From NCBI GenBank assembly GCA_037783415.1, contig JAZGTN010000162.1, positions 2,046,001-2,110,000 on the forward strand: a DNA stretch of 64,000 nt, given 5' to 3'. This stretch comes from Leptasterias polaris. Taxonomy: Eukaryota; Echinodermata; Asteroidea; Forcipulatida; Asteriidae. The notes below the pieces were generated by a model. That model made no database searches. It was not told the DNA's origin and was given only the letters and a program-made list of their open reading frames with translations. A program made the position numbers and the translations under genes. This document shows, one piece after another, positions 55,501-64,000 of this stretch (the stretch's first letter is position 1; each line of letters begins with the position of its first letter).

Positions 55501-58213
55501 AAAAATCATGATGTCACAAGGTGGAAGAAGTTGCTGATGATATTGTGCAATCACTGACTATGTGCATGCAAACATGGGATGAAGGCCTGCAGAATCACAG
55601 ACCTCATGCATATGAAGTGTAAATAAAACTACAAAATGCTGAAATCATGCACTTTTGGAGGGGCAAACCTCAGCTTCAAAAAAGTCCAGCTGATTCAGCT
55701 ATTTAGGAAGGGATGGGTACGTTTTGTAAACTTAAACTTGATCCAACTTCAGCGTTTTGAAGTGAATGAAAATAGAAAAAGAATAAGTGGCCTACCTCCA
55801 GCTCTGGGAATGTACTCTTGATGTTCTGCACTGCCAGGTAGGAATTCCGGGATCGGGCGTTTCCTACTTCCAAATCACTGATGTAATCTCCTAATGAACT
55901 CTCACGTATGTTGTATGCTTTGCCAATCTGTAATTGAATGAACAATTTGTATCAAACATCACACGTCAATCAAAACCCACAAGTGAGGACTGGCACAAAG
56001 TCATGGCGCATTTTATTTATTTCACTGTTTCCATAAATTAAAGTGCAATGCCCGAGGGATTCCAGCCTTGATATCCCAGACTGGACTATTCTACTATCTA
56101 AGAGGAGGGTCAGGTCCAAGAGTTGTGCAGTTTGGGTTTTTTTTTAGGGGGTGCAAATGTTCTTCACTTTACATTTTGTGCACAAAATTGTACAATTTAA
56201 AGACCTATCCAGACCTGAACCCCCCCCCCCAAAAAAAATAAAATAAGTGGAGCCATCGATTCTGTGGTTTTCTGCCATTCAAAAGTCATTATAGGAAGGT
56301 TATTAGGAACGGGAAAACGAGATCTAGCAACAATAAAACAAAATATCCGTTTTAATTTTTGTTTAGGGTTTCTTTTTTCTCAGGAATCATTCTTTCACTT
56401 ATGACCCGTTAGGGACAAACATTGCTGAGTGTGCCTGGACAAAGGGCATACAGCCTTACGGGCACACGACGTACATGTACATGTAACTGTGATTGAGCCC
56501 CTGAGCTGCCATGTAAATTTGTTGTTTAGCTGGTCCCAAGCTACGGAACTCTATCCCCCTCAACATCAGGAATGTTCCTTCAATCGCCATTTTCAGAAAA
56601 CGTCTTAAACAATTTTTCTTTTCATAACCCTGTCTTTTTTCTTTTGTTTCTCGTCTTATTTGTACAGCGCTTTGATCTTTTGTAAAGGCGCTTTATAAAT
56701 ACCTTTTATTATCATTATTAACACTTTGACTGCTGCAAATGTTTACACGGTCCCTCCCCATGGTGCTGCAGATGTTTTACAAAACTACAAACAAACTTCA
56801 TGTTTTAGTTTTACACTGTCCCTCCCCACGATTCTGCAGGTTTTATTTGGAGAACTACATCAAAGATTTATAAATAAAAACATTCAAATAAATGACAATG
56901 TTGCTTTTATTTTCTATTACACCCCATATCTTTTTTGGAGTGGTATACATCGTAGCAAGGGGTCTGGTGAAGTGGAATTTTACACTGTTACTAAAAAATG
57001 TTAGCAGAAGTTTACCATCTGCAAATCACCGTCATCATCGGACGATTCCTGTCGATCAAATTCACTTTCAACGTCACTGGCATTACTTTCAGACTCTATA
57101 TTATCAGAATGATCATTTCCATCAAACTCACTTACTTCAGAGTCACTATCTGCGAATATTTCAACAACAGCTCTGCTACACTCACTAACCACTTCACGCG
57201 TTTCCTGGGCACCGCCATTTTTTAACTCCGAAAGTATAAAACTCCATTGGTTCCCCTAACGTATGTCAATACGTTTTATACATGAAAAGCATTTCAATCC
57301 TTGATCTACAGAGGGCAGTACAACGTTATACAACCAGCCCGAGTCAGCCCGAGTATTCTCGGGCTCAGCACCAGCTGGGGGGTAAGTCTATCCCGAGAAT
57401 ACTCGGGCTCAGCAGTCAAAGTGTTAACACACTATAACACATTTATACTAATTGTTTGTCACCTTATAATCCTGTTTGCTAGTGTTCTGTCTGATGAAGG
57501 CTTTATTATGACCAGCTCTTTCTTTGATTGACTCAAGGCTCCAGGAAGCTGCTGGCCAACTGCTCGCTACATCAGTGATTATCACTGGAATATCTGTCAA
57601 GTGCAAAACATGAATTTGACTTTCTTTATTTTAAAGAAAGACATACAGGAAGTACCGTTTACTTATTTAAAGCTGAACTGAAAAGCAAACTCTTAAAAAA
57701 AGAATTTCATTTTGGTAAATTATGGCTAATTCAAATTTTAATAGAAAGGGGGTCAGATTTGTAGTGTGTTATTTGAACTACATGTACTTGACATTTAGTA
57801 GAGCTGTGGTTTTCTTGTTTGTCTTTACTGTATCAAAAAGGAAACTGGAAACTTATAATTTGTTAACCTTTTTTGATAAATTATTGGACAGTACACATAA
57901 TGCATGACCACTGAAATCATCATGTGATCATGGTGTGGATTTTTCTCTCAATCAAATCAATACTAAACCTAGGCTGGAAGGGCCATTAGTCTGATTCCTT
58001 TTTGTACGATGAATATAAGCATCCATTGGATACAGGGAACATGACCAAGTTGGTGGAGGCATGATAGACCATCTCCACTACACTTTTAAAGATGTTTGTA
58101 CCTTTCTCAAAGTAGTTGGTTAGGAATTCTTCCTTTGTTGGGCCAGACACACGGGCGATGTCAACAATCTTCTGCTTCCCACACGGGGACACATTACTCT
58201 CAGAGTCTTTCAT
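52271..58213 (-). CDS. JmjC/cupin_8 Fe(II)/2OG-dependent oxygenase, complete gene
   Basis: A seven-exon gene of 356 codons including stop. The ATG at 58213 has two adjacent in-frame TGA codons shortly upstream. The protein has an N-terminal cupin_8 start (IVDIARVSGPTKEEFLTNYF), PVIITDVASSWPA, then the double-stranded beta-helix core. Metal ligands are H155-F-D157 and H235 (MLYIPAFWWHQV), with K170 (TGCKRV) as the likely 2-oxoglutarate contact. The D-to-K (13) and D-to-H (78) spacings equal those known for FIH (D201, K214, H279). This places it among small soluble JmjC hydroxylases (TYW5/HSPBAP1/JMJD7/FIH-like). The substrate (protein side chain or tRNA) cannot be told from sequence. The C-terminal 93 residues are helical (ALQLVLAHLADSLASFLF), as in dimerising members. 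It looks intact, so I expect an active enzyme. A piggyBac remnant sits in intron 2. Confidence 0.9.
53149..53260 (-). CDS. JmjC gene exon 6 (distal His)
   Basis: Phase 2 in, phase 0 out. Encodes LYIPAFWWHQVTS and SISVNFFF, the distal metal ligand strand. Confidence 0.92.
53430..53712 (+). mobile_element. SINE family A, 3' part
   Basis: Shares the body with 37975-38400 (GTGTAATGCACGTAAAAGAA, TTGATTGGCTGCATATTGCG) and ends in an ATT tail. The tRNA head is missing. In JmjC intron 5. Confidence 0.8.
53770..53992 (-). CDS. JmjC gene exon 5 (HxD and 2OG lysine)
   Basis: Phase 1 in, phase 2 out. Carries CHFDPDDG (metal ligands) and TGCKRV (lysine), then the PDLEEHPLFE segment seen in TYW5/JMJD7-type proteins. 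Confidence 0.92.
54808..55024. repeat. tandem duplication of about 100-118 bp in JmjC intron 4
   Basis: Both units run from GCATT(C/T)ACCACATGATA to CAGACAGCAGGAGGGTT. The second lacks several short segments. A third partial unit may begin near 54708. Confidence 0.8.
55050..55128 (-). CDS. JmjC gene exon 4
   Basis: Phase 0 in, phase 1 out. Encodes IGKIHMGPYLWIAVNGHY, leading into the HxD strand. Confidence 0.88.
55796..55927 (-). CDS. JmjC gene exon 3
   Basis: Phase 0 in and out (44 codons). Encodes SLGDYISDLEVGNARSRNSY, the segment before the core. Confidence 0.87.
56518..56717 (+). mobile_element. LINE 3' fragment with ATT tail
   Basis: The plus-strand frame reads AGPKLRNSIPLNIRNVPSIA then stops. 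It is followed by a 3' UTR and a TTATTATCATTATT tail that directly abuts the TTAA of the piggyBac remnant. Confidence 0.65.
56722..57423 (-). mobile_element. internally deleted piggyBac element with acidic ORF fragment
   Basis: 702 bp with inverted ends CACTTTGACTGCTG / CAGCAGTCAAAGTG and TTAA on both sides (56718-56721, 57424-57427). A 63-codon minus-strand frame (57192-57001) is strongly acidic (SDSEVSEFDG, QESSDDDGD), like the N-terminal region of piggyBac transposases. No DDE core remains. Near the right end are two inverted GAGTATTCTCGGG-type blocks. It lies in JmjC intron 2. Confidence 0.85.
57463..57593 (-). CDS. JmjC gene exon 2
   Basis: Phase 1 in, phase 0 out. Encodes DIPVIITDVASSWPA and ends NTSKQDYK. 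Only about 36 bp separate its donor from the piggyBac remnant. Confidence 0.88.
58102..58213 (-). CDS. JmjC gene exon 1
   Basis: ATG to phase 1 at GAAAG/gtacaa. Encodes the N-terminal 37 residues ending LTNYFEK. Confidence 0.85.
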
Positions 58214-58807
58214 TTCAATCTTTCATCAGCCGGATGGGTCAACAGTGATCGGCCAAGTTGCAGTTGATGACTATTGGTTTGCGACAACTCACATCTACAA
58301 CATCTGTTAATTTAATGTTAAATGGTCAGTCTTGGACCAGAGTCACATTCAAGGACCTGCTGTCAAAAATTCTGAAATTTTTTCAAAACTTAAAAGCTAC
58401 GTACAACATTTATAATTGTCAAAGACAAGTATCTACACTTTGTTTTACCTTTGAAAAGTTTAAGCTCATTCGATCATCGGAGTCACAAGAAAACAGTGAA
58501 AATAATGTTTTTCGCTTGTAGTAAAAGTACTTACATGTACATTATCGTAACTAGTAATAATACACGTATGTGTAGATGCTGGCACGTGGACCAGGTATGA
58601 TGGAGTGTCATTTTTTCTCAGTTTTCATCAGTTTTTCTCTGATAATCACAAAGAGCCGTGTTCTAATCCAAGCCAAAGGATCAGCCTAGGGTATAACAAA
58701 TTTGAGAGGTTTACTGGCCCTGACTGATCATAGTATTATCATCTCTATCACATATCAACTGTCAGAAGATTCAGGCAATCCCAGCTAAGTTAATTGCCAT
58801 CCAAACG

Positions 58808-59095
58808 GTGTCAGGTCACTTCGTACCTTGAACACTTTGTACCCTGGACACTTCATACCTTTTGCAAGGCTTGGACACCTCGTAGTGTACCTGTTATGAG
58901 ACACTTAGTACCTTCTATTCTTTCTAGCAATACTGTTTTGGCACACGTATAATTTAACTTATTTTAACAGTTAAACATCTAACTGATAGTGATAGAGCGC
59001 TGCAGCTATGGAAGGTGCGAAGTGACTCAGCTGATGGTACGAAGTGACCAACTTTGCCAAGGACGGTAGAAAGTGGCAAAGGTTCAAAGGTCCAA
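58808..59095. repeat. cluster of opposed CACTTCGTACC motifs
   Basis: The left half has four or five variants of CACTTCGTACC on the plus strand (58815-58915) and the right half has three on the minus strand (59015-59075). This resembles the subterminal repeats of a small DNA transposon, but no clear ends were found. Confidence 0.45.
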
Positions 59096-59300
59096 ACTGT
59101 AAATAAAAAAAATAAAAAAATATCATATTTTTTCATGATTTTGACAATTTCACTGATTTCTATAAATTGTTTTTAAGTGCCTATTTATTATTAGTTCTCT
59201 CTTTCTCTGTACTCGGTACTGTAAACGTTACTATAGTATAATTCATTATAATTTTCTATCAATCACAGTTTGTATCAATCAAACATTTATTATATTAGTA

Positions 59301-59339
59301 AAAAAGTCTTGTAATATTAGGCCTATTACAAGACTTTTT
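59301..59339. repeat. short perfect inverted repeat (15-bp stem)
   Basis: AAAAAGTCTTGTAAT and ATTACAAGACTTTTT separated by 9 bases. It is too short and AT-rich to call a microRNA precursor. Confidence 0.6.
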
Positions 59340-60039
59340 CTGAAATTCTGGACAGGCGAAGGATGTTTTTCCAACTGGCCCCAAAATTAAGGAAACAAAA
59401 TGGCAGTCTGATAGTGATATGGTCTTTTTTCCATAATATATCTAAATATTTATTGTGGACTGTCCGACTCTGACAGTCGTGAGTGAGTGTTTTACTGTGT
59501 TATGTGTGTAGTTTATGACATGAGTTAGGCTTAGTTTGCGCATGGTTTGCGCTTTCTGGCACCCACTCGACACGTATGCCGCCGAGTGGTGGTGGTAGCA
59601 GCATGCATCATAGCACTTTAGCAGGCAAAACTAAATCGTCATTGAACTTGCGATGTGATCCCGACTTCGACTGTTTTCAGAATGAGACATTCAGAGTCTA
59701 GTGTATTGTGTCATCAAAGTGACTTACATTGATTGAGCTTATTCCCATCGATCCCAAAACAACATTACCTGAAAGTGATTATGTTAGCCCTTTCGGTAGT
59801 TCCCGTTTGTACAATCAGGAGGTAGAAATGGTACAATCGGGTGCTCCGCCGCCGTGTTGTTGTCTAAAGATTATGGACTTGATGAAAGAGCGCCACCCTT
59901 TGGCCGTGTTTACCTACCTTGGCCACTGATCTCTCAGTAGAGATCAGTGACCTTGGCCTAAACATCTGACGTCATACTCCTAGGCTCCTCCATGGTTTAC
60001 CTCAACATAAAAACAAAGGAGCAATGAACTTTGTAAGAA

Positions 60040-60075
60040 CTAGCGGGACGCCGCGCTTCGCGCGGCACCCGCTAG
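60040..60075. repeat. GC-rich perfect-stem hairpin
   Basis: CTAGCGGG...CCCGCTAG with inner CCGCGC/GCGCGG. It stands out against AT-rich surroundings and directly precedes the GGGCCCAA MITE. Its role is unknown, and it may be a transposon terminus. Confidence 0.6.
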
Positions 60076-60088
60076 ATGGGCACACTTC

Positions 60089-60283
60089 GGGCCCAAAATT
60101 TCATAGAGCTGCTTAAGCACAAAAAGTAGCTAAGCACAACAAAATTATGCTAATCAGAATCAGGTTACCAGTCAATCTACCATGCCACATGTACAATTTG
60201 TGACTGGTATCCTGCCAATTTCTGCTAAGCAACAAATTGCAAAGCAATATTTTCTGCTTAAGCAGCTCTATGAAATTGGGCCC
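60089..60283. mobile_element. 195-bp MITE with GGGCCCAA ends
   Basis: GGGCCCAAAATTTCATAGAG...TGCTTAAGCAGCTCTATG...TTGGGCCC forms long inverted ends. Partial relatives appear near 4415-4450, 27640 and 34050. Confidence 0.7.
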
Positions 60284-60309
60284 TGATCTTGCGTATAAAT
60301 GTTGCAAAT

Positions 60310-60990
60310 CATTAGGGTAGTGTTTAGGTTTAGAGTTAGGGTTATTCAAGGAATTAGAGTTAAGGGTCAGGTTTAATATTACGGTTTACATTTTAGTGCA
60401 TAGGAGTCGGGTTAAATTATAGATCAGGTTTAGGGTGAATTATTGTTTAGGGTTTAGGTTTAGGTTAGTTAGGGTTTAGGTTTAGGGTTAGGGTTGATAG
60501 GGTTTAGAGTTTAGGTTCAGGGTAAGGGTTAGTTTAGGGTTTAGAGTTAATTAATTAGTGTTTAAATTTAGGTTAGGATTAGGGTTAGTTAAGTTTGAGA
60601 GTTTATGTTTATGGTTAGGGTTAATTTGGGTTTATGTTTAGGGTTAGGGCTAGGTTTAGTGTAAGGGTTTGGGCTAGGTTTAGAGTCAGTGTTTTAAGGG
60701 TTTAGAGGTAAGAGTTAGGGTTAATTAAGTTTTAAAATTTAGGTTTAGGGTTAGGGTCATTAAGGGTTTAGGTTTAGGGTCAGTATTAGGGTTAGGGTTA
60801 TGATAATGTTAGGGTTAGGGTGTTGGGTTTAGGTTTATAAGGTTAAGGTAAACTAGGGTTAGATTTAATTCGGGTTTACTATAGGTTTAGGGTTATTATA
60901 GTTTAGGGTTAGGGTTAGGGTTAGGGTAAGGGTTAGGGTTAGGTTTACTGTCATCGTGATTAGGGTTGAGGTTTTGGGGTTAGGGTTAAT
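60310..60990. repeat. degenerate TTAGGG/TTTAGGG telomere-like block, left part
   Basis: Diverged tandem GGGTTA and GGGTTTA units with short spacers. Interrupted on its right by a SINE tail. Resumes at 63269. Confidence 0.85.
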
Positions 60991-61103
60991 CAATAATAAT
61001 AATATTGGCACTATATATCGCAATTCCAAAGAATGATCATTGCGCTTCACACTTCATTACCCCTGGTCACTTGGCCATTATTTCATTCCTAAAACCATCT
61101 CAG
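60990..61103 (-). mobile_element. tRNA-derived SINE, tail part split from 63110-63268
   Basis: The minus strand ends GCGATATATAGTGCCAATAT followed by an ATT tail. It joins the head part if the foldback and one copy of CTCCCTGGG are removed. Confidence 0.75.
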
Positions 61104-61811
61104 CTCCCTGGGTAGTCTTGGTGCAAGACGTCCCTGTTCTGTAATTCCACGATCCGCCCCATTACAAATTGCCGCCAATAGAGGGCGCTATCATTCCACG
61201 AACCGCTATCACAGGAACGTCTTGGGAATCTCGTCAAACTGCCTGGAAAATTCCAGGGACATTCCGCTGTGACGTAGAAATTTGCATAATTCTTTGCAAG
61301 AAAGAAATCACGTGATCAGTCTAGTACCTGCCGCGTTTGTGAACCACTGATCTCTATTATTGTACTGTGGCTGCACATGGAATCGTGTGTGGGGAATGAA
61401 TGGAACTTGTCACCGTCAATCGACACCCGCGTGTGTACGTAGTAACCATAGTATAGAGCTATTATTTTATGGTAGTAACTAGTATTTTGCTGTCGTTTGC
61501 GTAATGGCGGAGCGTGCCGTAAAAGTTGACAGTTAAAGTAATAGAAAGTTGTAGTATAGTAATATTCTTGATAGTATAAACCTTACATGAAATATCGTTC
61601 TTATTTTTAACTGTATTTGTGTATACTTGGGTGGTGATGATTTTAAAACTACAAAATGACCAAGTGTGAACAGGTTTTTTGTGTTTGGATCTGTATTAAT
61701 AAAATAAATAAATAAAAACAACTGTGCATTTCATTCATTGAGTAGTTACCTGTCATTGCAAAATTGTAAACATTAACCCGAACCTATGGTGTTCCATATG
61801 TGCCACTCCTT

Positions 61812-61983
61812 TCTGTCGCCTTTTCCATTTTGTCCGTCGCCTTTTCAATTTTGTCTGTCGCCTTTTGACTTTTCAATTTTTTCTGTCGCCTTTTCAATTT
61901 TTTCTGTCGCCTTTTCAATTTTGTCCGTCGCCTTTTCAATTTTTTCCCTCGCCTTTTAAATTTTTCCGTCGCCTTTTCAATTT
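61812..61983 (-). repeat. 21-bp minisatellite, inverted arm (about 8 units)
   Basis: Diverged units of GTCGCCTTTTCAATTTTGTC type. Inverse complement of the array at 62026-62435, so the two can pair as a long hairpin. Confidence 0.9.
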
Positions 61984-62025
61984 CAGAATCATGTGATAGT
62001 CACCTGGTAGTCACGTGGAAAAACC

Positions 62026-62435
62026 CACGGAAAAAATTGAAAAGGCGACGGAAAAAATTGAAAAGGCGACGGAAAAAATTGAAAAGGCGAGGGACAAAAT
62101 TGAAAAGGCGACAGACCAAATTGAAAAGGCGACGGACCAAATTGAAAAGGCGACAGACAAAATTGAAAAGGCGAAGGAAAAAATTGAAAAGGCGACGGAC
62201 AAAATTGAAAAGGCGAAGGAAAAAATTGAAAAGGCAACGGACAAAATTGAAAAGGCGACAGAAAAAATTGAAAAGGCGACAGACAAAATTGAAAAGGCGA
62301 CGGACAAAATTGAAAAGGCGACGGACAAAATTGAAAAGGCGAAGGAAAAAATTGAAAAGGCGACAGACAAAATTGAAAAGGCGACGGACAAAATTGGAAA
62401 GGCGACGGACAAAATTGAAAAGGCGACGGAAAGGA
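62026..62435 (+). repeat. 21-bp minisatellite (about 19 units)
   Basis: Unit GAAAAGGCGACGGACAAAAT plus T, with variants. It has no stops in several frames, giving artefact proteins such as KIEKATD repeats. Not considered coding. Confidence 0.95.
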
Positions 62436-63109
62436 GTGGCACATTGAATTTTGATTATTTGAGGCAGACAGTACCAATATTGTGAAACAGATGGTTCGAT
62501 CACCTCGCCGACAATCTAACTTAAATCTTTGATGAAGCCCTTTTCTTGGCTTTCATTAGTAAGGTGGCGTAACTCTTACAGGTTACTAGCTGCCGGTTAC
62601 AAACTATACACCATCCGCCCTTTTTCGTACGGTGTGATGAGTATCACGAGGCCATTATTCGCCAGCAAAGTTAGCCGTCATAATTGCAAAAAATCACGAA
62701 AGAGGCCGACCGTCCTAGCTACACAGAACAGCACACAGTGTGTCAGTCAGTATAGTAGACCATACAATTTCGTCTGCTACATTTTACAGCAGCTGACATG
62801 ACGTGACCAGTCTGTTGTGGTCGTTATGCGGCTTAAAATTTGTGTTCGTACGCTTGCGTATTGCCGTTGTGACCTCAATGTGAATATGCAGATATAGGTC
62901 ACAGCGATTGTATCACGTGATACTCGACGAGATTCCCAAGACGTTCCTGTGATAGCGGTTCGTGGGGGTGATAGCGGTTCGTGGAATGATAGCGCCCTCT
63001 ATTGGCGGCAATTTGTAATGGGGCGGATCGTGGAAATACAGAACAGGGACGTCTTGCACCAAGACTACTCCCTGGGGAGTATACAGCCTGTGCTGCCAAA
63101 GCGCACTAA

Positions 63110-63268
63110 GCTAAATCATTCACAAAAACCATCTCTGTCCTCACAGGTACCCATTTTACCCCTGGGTGAAGAGACACAAGTGTCATGACCGAGATTCGAA
63201 CCCACACCCTAATGACTCAGCCACCAGAACTTGAGTCCGATGCTCTTAACCGCTCGGCCACGACACGC
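63110..63268 (-). mobile_element. tRNA-derived SINE (family A), head part
   Basis: The minus strand reads GTCGTGGCCGAGCGGTTAAG and GGGTTCGAATC, the A and B boxes of a Ser/Leu-type tRNA. Its body is interrupted by the foldback at 61113-63067 and its tail is at 60990-61103. GGGTTAAT flanks both outer ends. Confidence 0.8.
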
Positions 63269-64000
63269 CATATAGGGTTAATTCGGGTTTATGTTTAGAA
63301 TTAGGGTTTAGGGTTAGGGTAAGGGTTAGGTTATGGTTAGTGTTAGGATTAGGGTTTATTAGTTTTTAGAGTTTAGGTCTATGGTTAGGGTAAGACTTAT
63401 TCGGGTTTAGGCTCAGGGTTGTTTGGTTAGGGTTAGGGTTTAGGCTCAGGGTTGTTTAGGGTTAGGGTTAGGGTTATGGGTTAGGTCGTTGATAGTTTTT
63501 TTTGGTAAAGGTTAATAAGAGTTTAGGTTTAGGGTTGGGTCTATTGGGGTTAAGATTTAGGGTTAGGGTTAGAGTTAGGATTAGGGTTAGGGTTATGGTT
63601 AGGGTTAGGGTGTTGACTAGGGTTAAGTTGTTTGGGTTAGGGTTGGGTTTAGGTTTACGGTTAGTGTTGATTAGGGTTTAGGTTTTGGGGTTAGGGTTAA
63701 TTATTAGAGTTAGATTAATTCGGGTTTCGGCTAAGGGTTATGGTTTAGGGTTAGGGTTCGGAGAGATGGGTTAGGGTATTGATAGGTTTTTTGGTAAGAG
63801 TTAATAGGGTTTAGGTTTACGGTTATGTGTTGATTAGGGTTTAGGTTTTCGGGTAATTAACCTAGGTTAATTAGGGTTAGATTTAATTCGGGTTTAGGTT
63901 TAGGGTTAGGGTTTATTAGGGTTTAGCTATAGGTTTGAGTTAAGGTTTAGGTTCACTAGGAATAAAAGGGTTAGGGCAACGGTCAGGGATACGTTAGGGT
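63269..64000. repeat. degenerate telomere-like block, right part (runs off the window)
   Basis: Same diverged TTAGGG-type units as 60310-60990, continuing to the window edge. Not a perfect telomere. Confidence 0.85.

Larger units (their letters stand above)
58214..60039. other. 5' flank of the JmjC gene
   Basis: AT-rich and without a recognised gene. Near 59920-59960 an inverted pair (TTGGCCACTGATCTCT / AGAGATCAGTGACCTTGGCC) forms a hairpin. A plus-strand frame at 59729-59929 ends in this hairpin and has no family match. Confidence 0.5.
61113..63067. mobile_element. 1,955-bp foldback element with inverted minisatellites
   Basis: Ends TAGTCTTGGTGCAAGACG and its inverse, with arms of at least 130 bp and nearly identical apart from a 20-bp duplication in the right arm. 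Perfect 9-bp duplication CTCCCTGGG (61104-61112, 63068-63076). It shares TAG...CTA ends and a 9-bp TSD with the 42873 element. The interior has two opposed 21-bp repeat arrays. Confidence 0.85.

Noticed and set aside
62000..62503. Lys/Glu-rich repeat protein (KIEKATD) or Phe-rich repeat protein
   Set aside because: The 21-bp minisatellite is open in five frames at once. There is no codon bias or start context, and it lies inside a foldback transposon.
60310..64000. True chromosome end
   Set aside because: The TTAGGG units are strongly degenerate, interrupted by transposons, and continue to the window edge without a perfect array. They are better read as an interstitial telomere-like repeat.

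Overview
This is a eukaryotic (metazoan) nuclear window: an intron-rich, repeat-rich genome of moderately low GC with canonical GT-AG introns, tRNA-derived SINEs, CR1/L2-like LINEs, many DNA-transposon derivatives (hAT, piggyBac-like, Kolobok-like, long-TIR foldbacks) and degenerate TTAGGG-type blocks. Protein similarity and repeat types suggest an invertebrate deuterostome, perhaps an echinoderm. The organism assignment is inference and weak.

Two host genes were recognised, both on the minus strand. (1) From 44209 down to the left edge lies the 5' two-thirds of a very large gene, the orthologue of BLTP1 (KIAA1109/Tweek/Csf1), a bridge-like lipid transfer protein. I placed 39 coding exons (about 9.95 kb of coding sequence, about 3,300 codons). 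Every junction is GT-AG and every phase agrees, with one exception: a single extra base in coding exon 23 (near 19980). The 3' end of the gene lies outside the window. (2) From 58213 to 52271 lies a complete seven-exon gene for a 355-residue JmjC/cupin_8 Fe(II)/2-oxoglutarate oxygenase, with intact metal ligands and a 2OG lysine at FIH-like spacing. A possible upstream promoter or noncoding exon for BLTP1 lies at 49.4-49.75 kb.

Layout: 0-44.2 kb is the BLTP1 gene, its introns packed with repeats. They include a 1.4 kb hAT derivative (4.9-6.3 kb), a 29-copy 51-bp minisatellite with higher-order structure (8.4-9.9 kb), a Kolobok derivative with a decayed THAP exon (21.4-22.3 kb), a 24 x 15-bp perfect array (40.5 kb) and a nested foldback plus hAT MITE (42.9-43.7 kb). 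44.2-52.2 kb is intergenic and carries a CR1/L2-like LINE with a partly deleted endonuclease. 52.3-58.2 kb is the JmjC gene with a deleted piggyBac copy in intron 2. 58.2-64 kb is intergenic and ends in telomere-like repeats split by a SINE, which is itself split by a 2 kb foldback carrying opposed minisatellites.

I found no operon, CRISPR array or clearly new biochemical system. The notable content is the nested transposon history, whose target-site duplications can be read directly, and the organisation of the tandem arrays.
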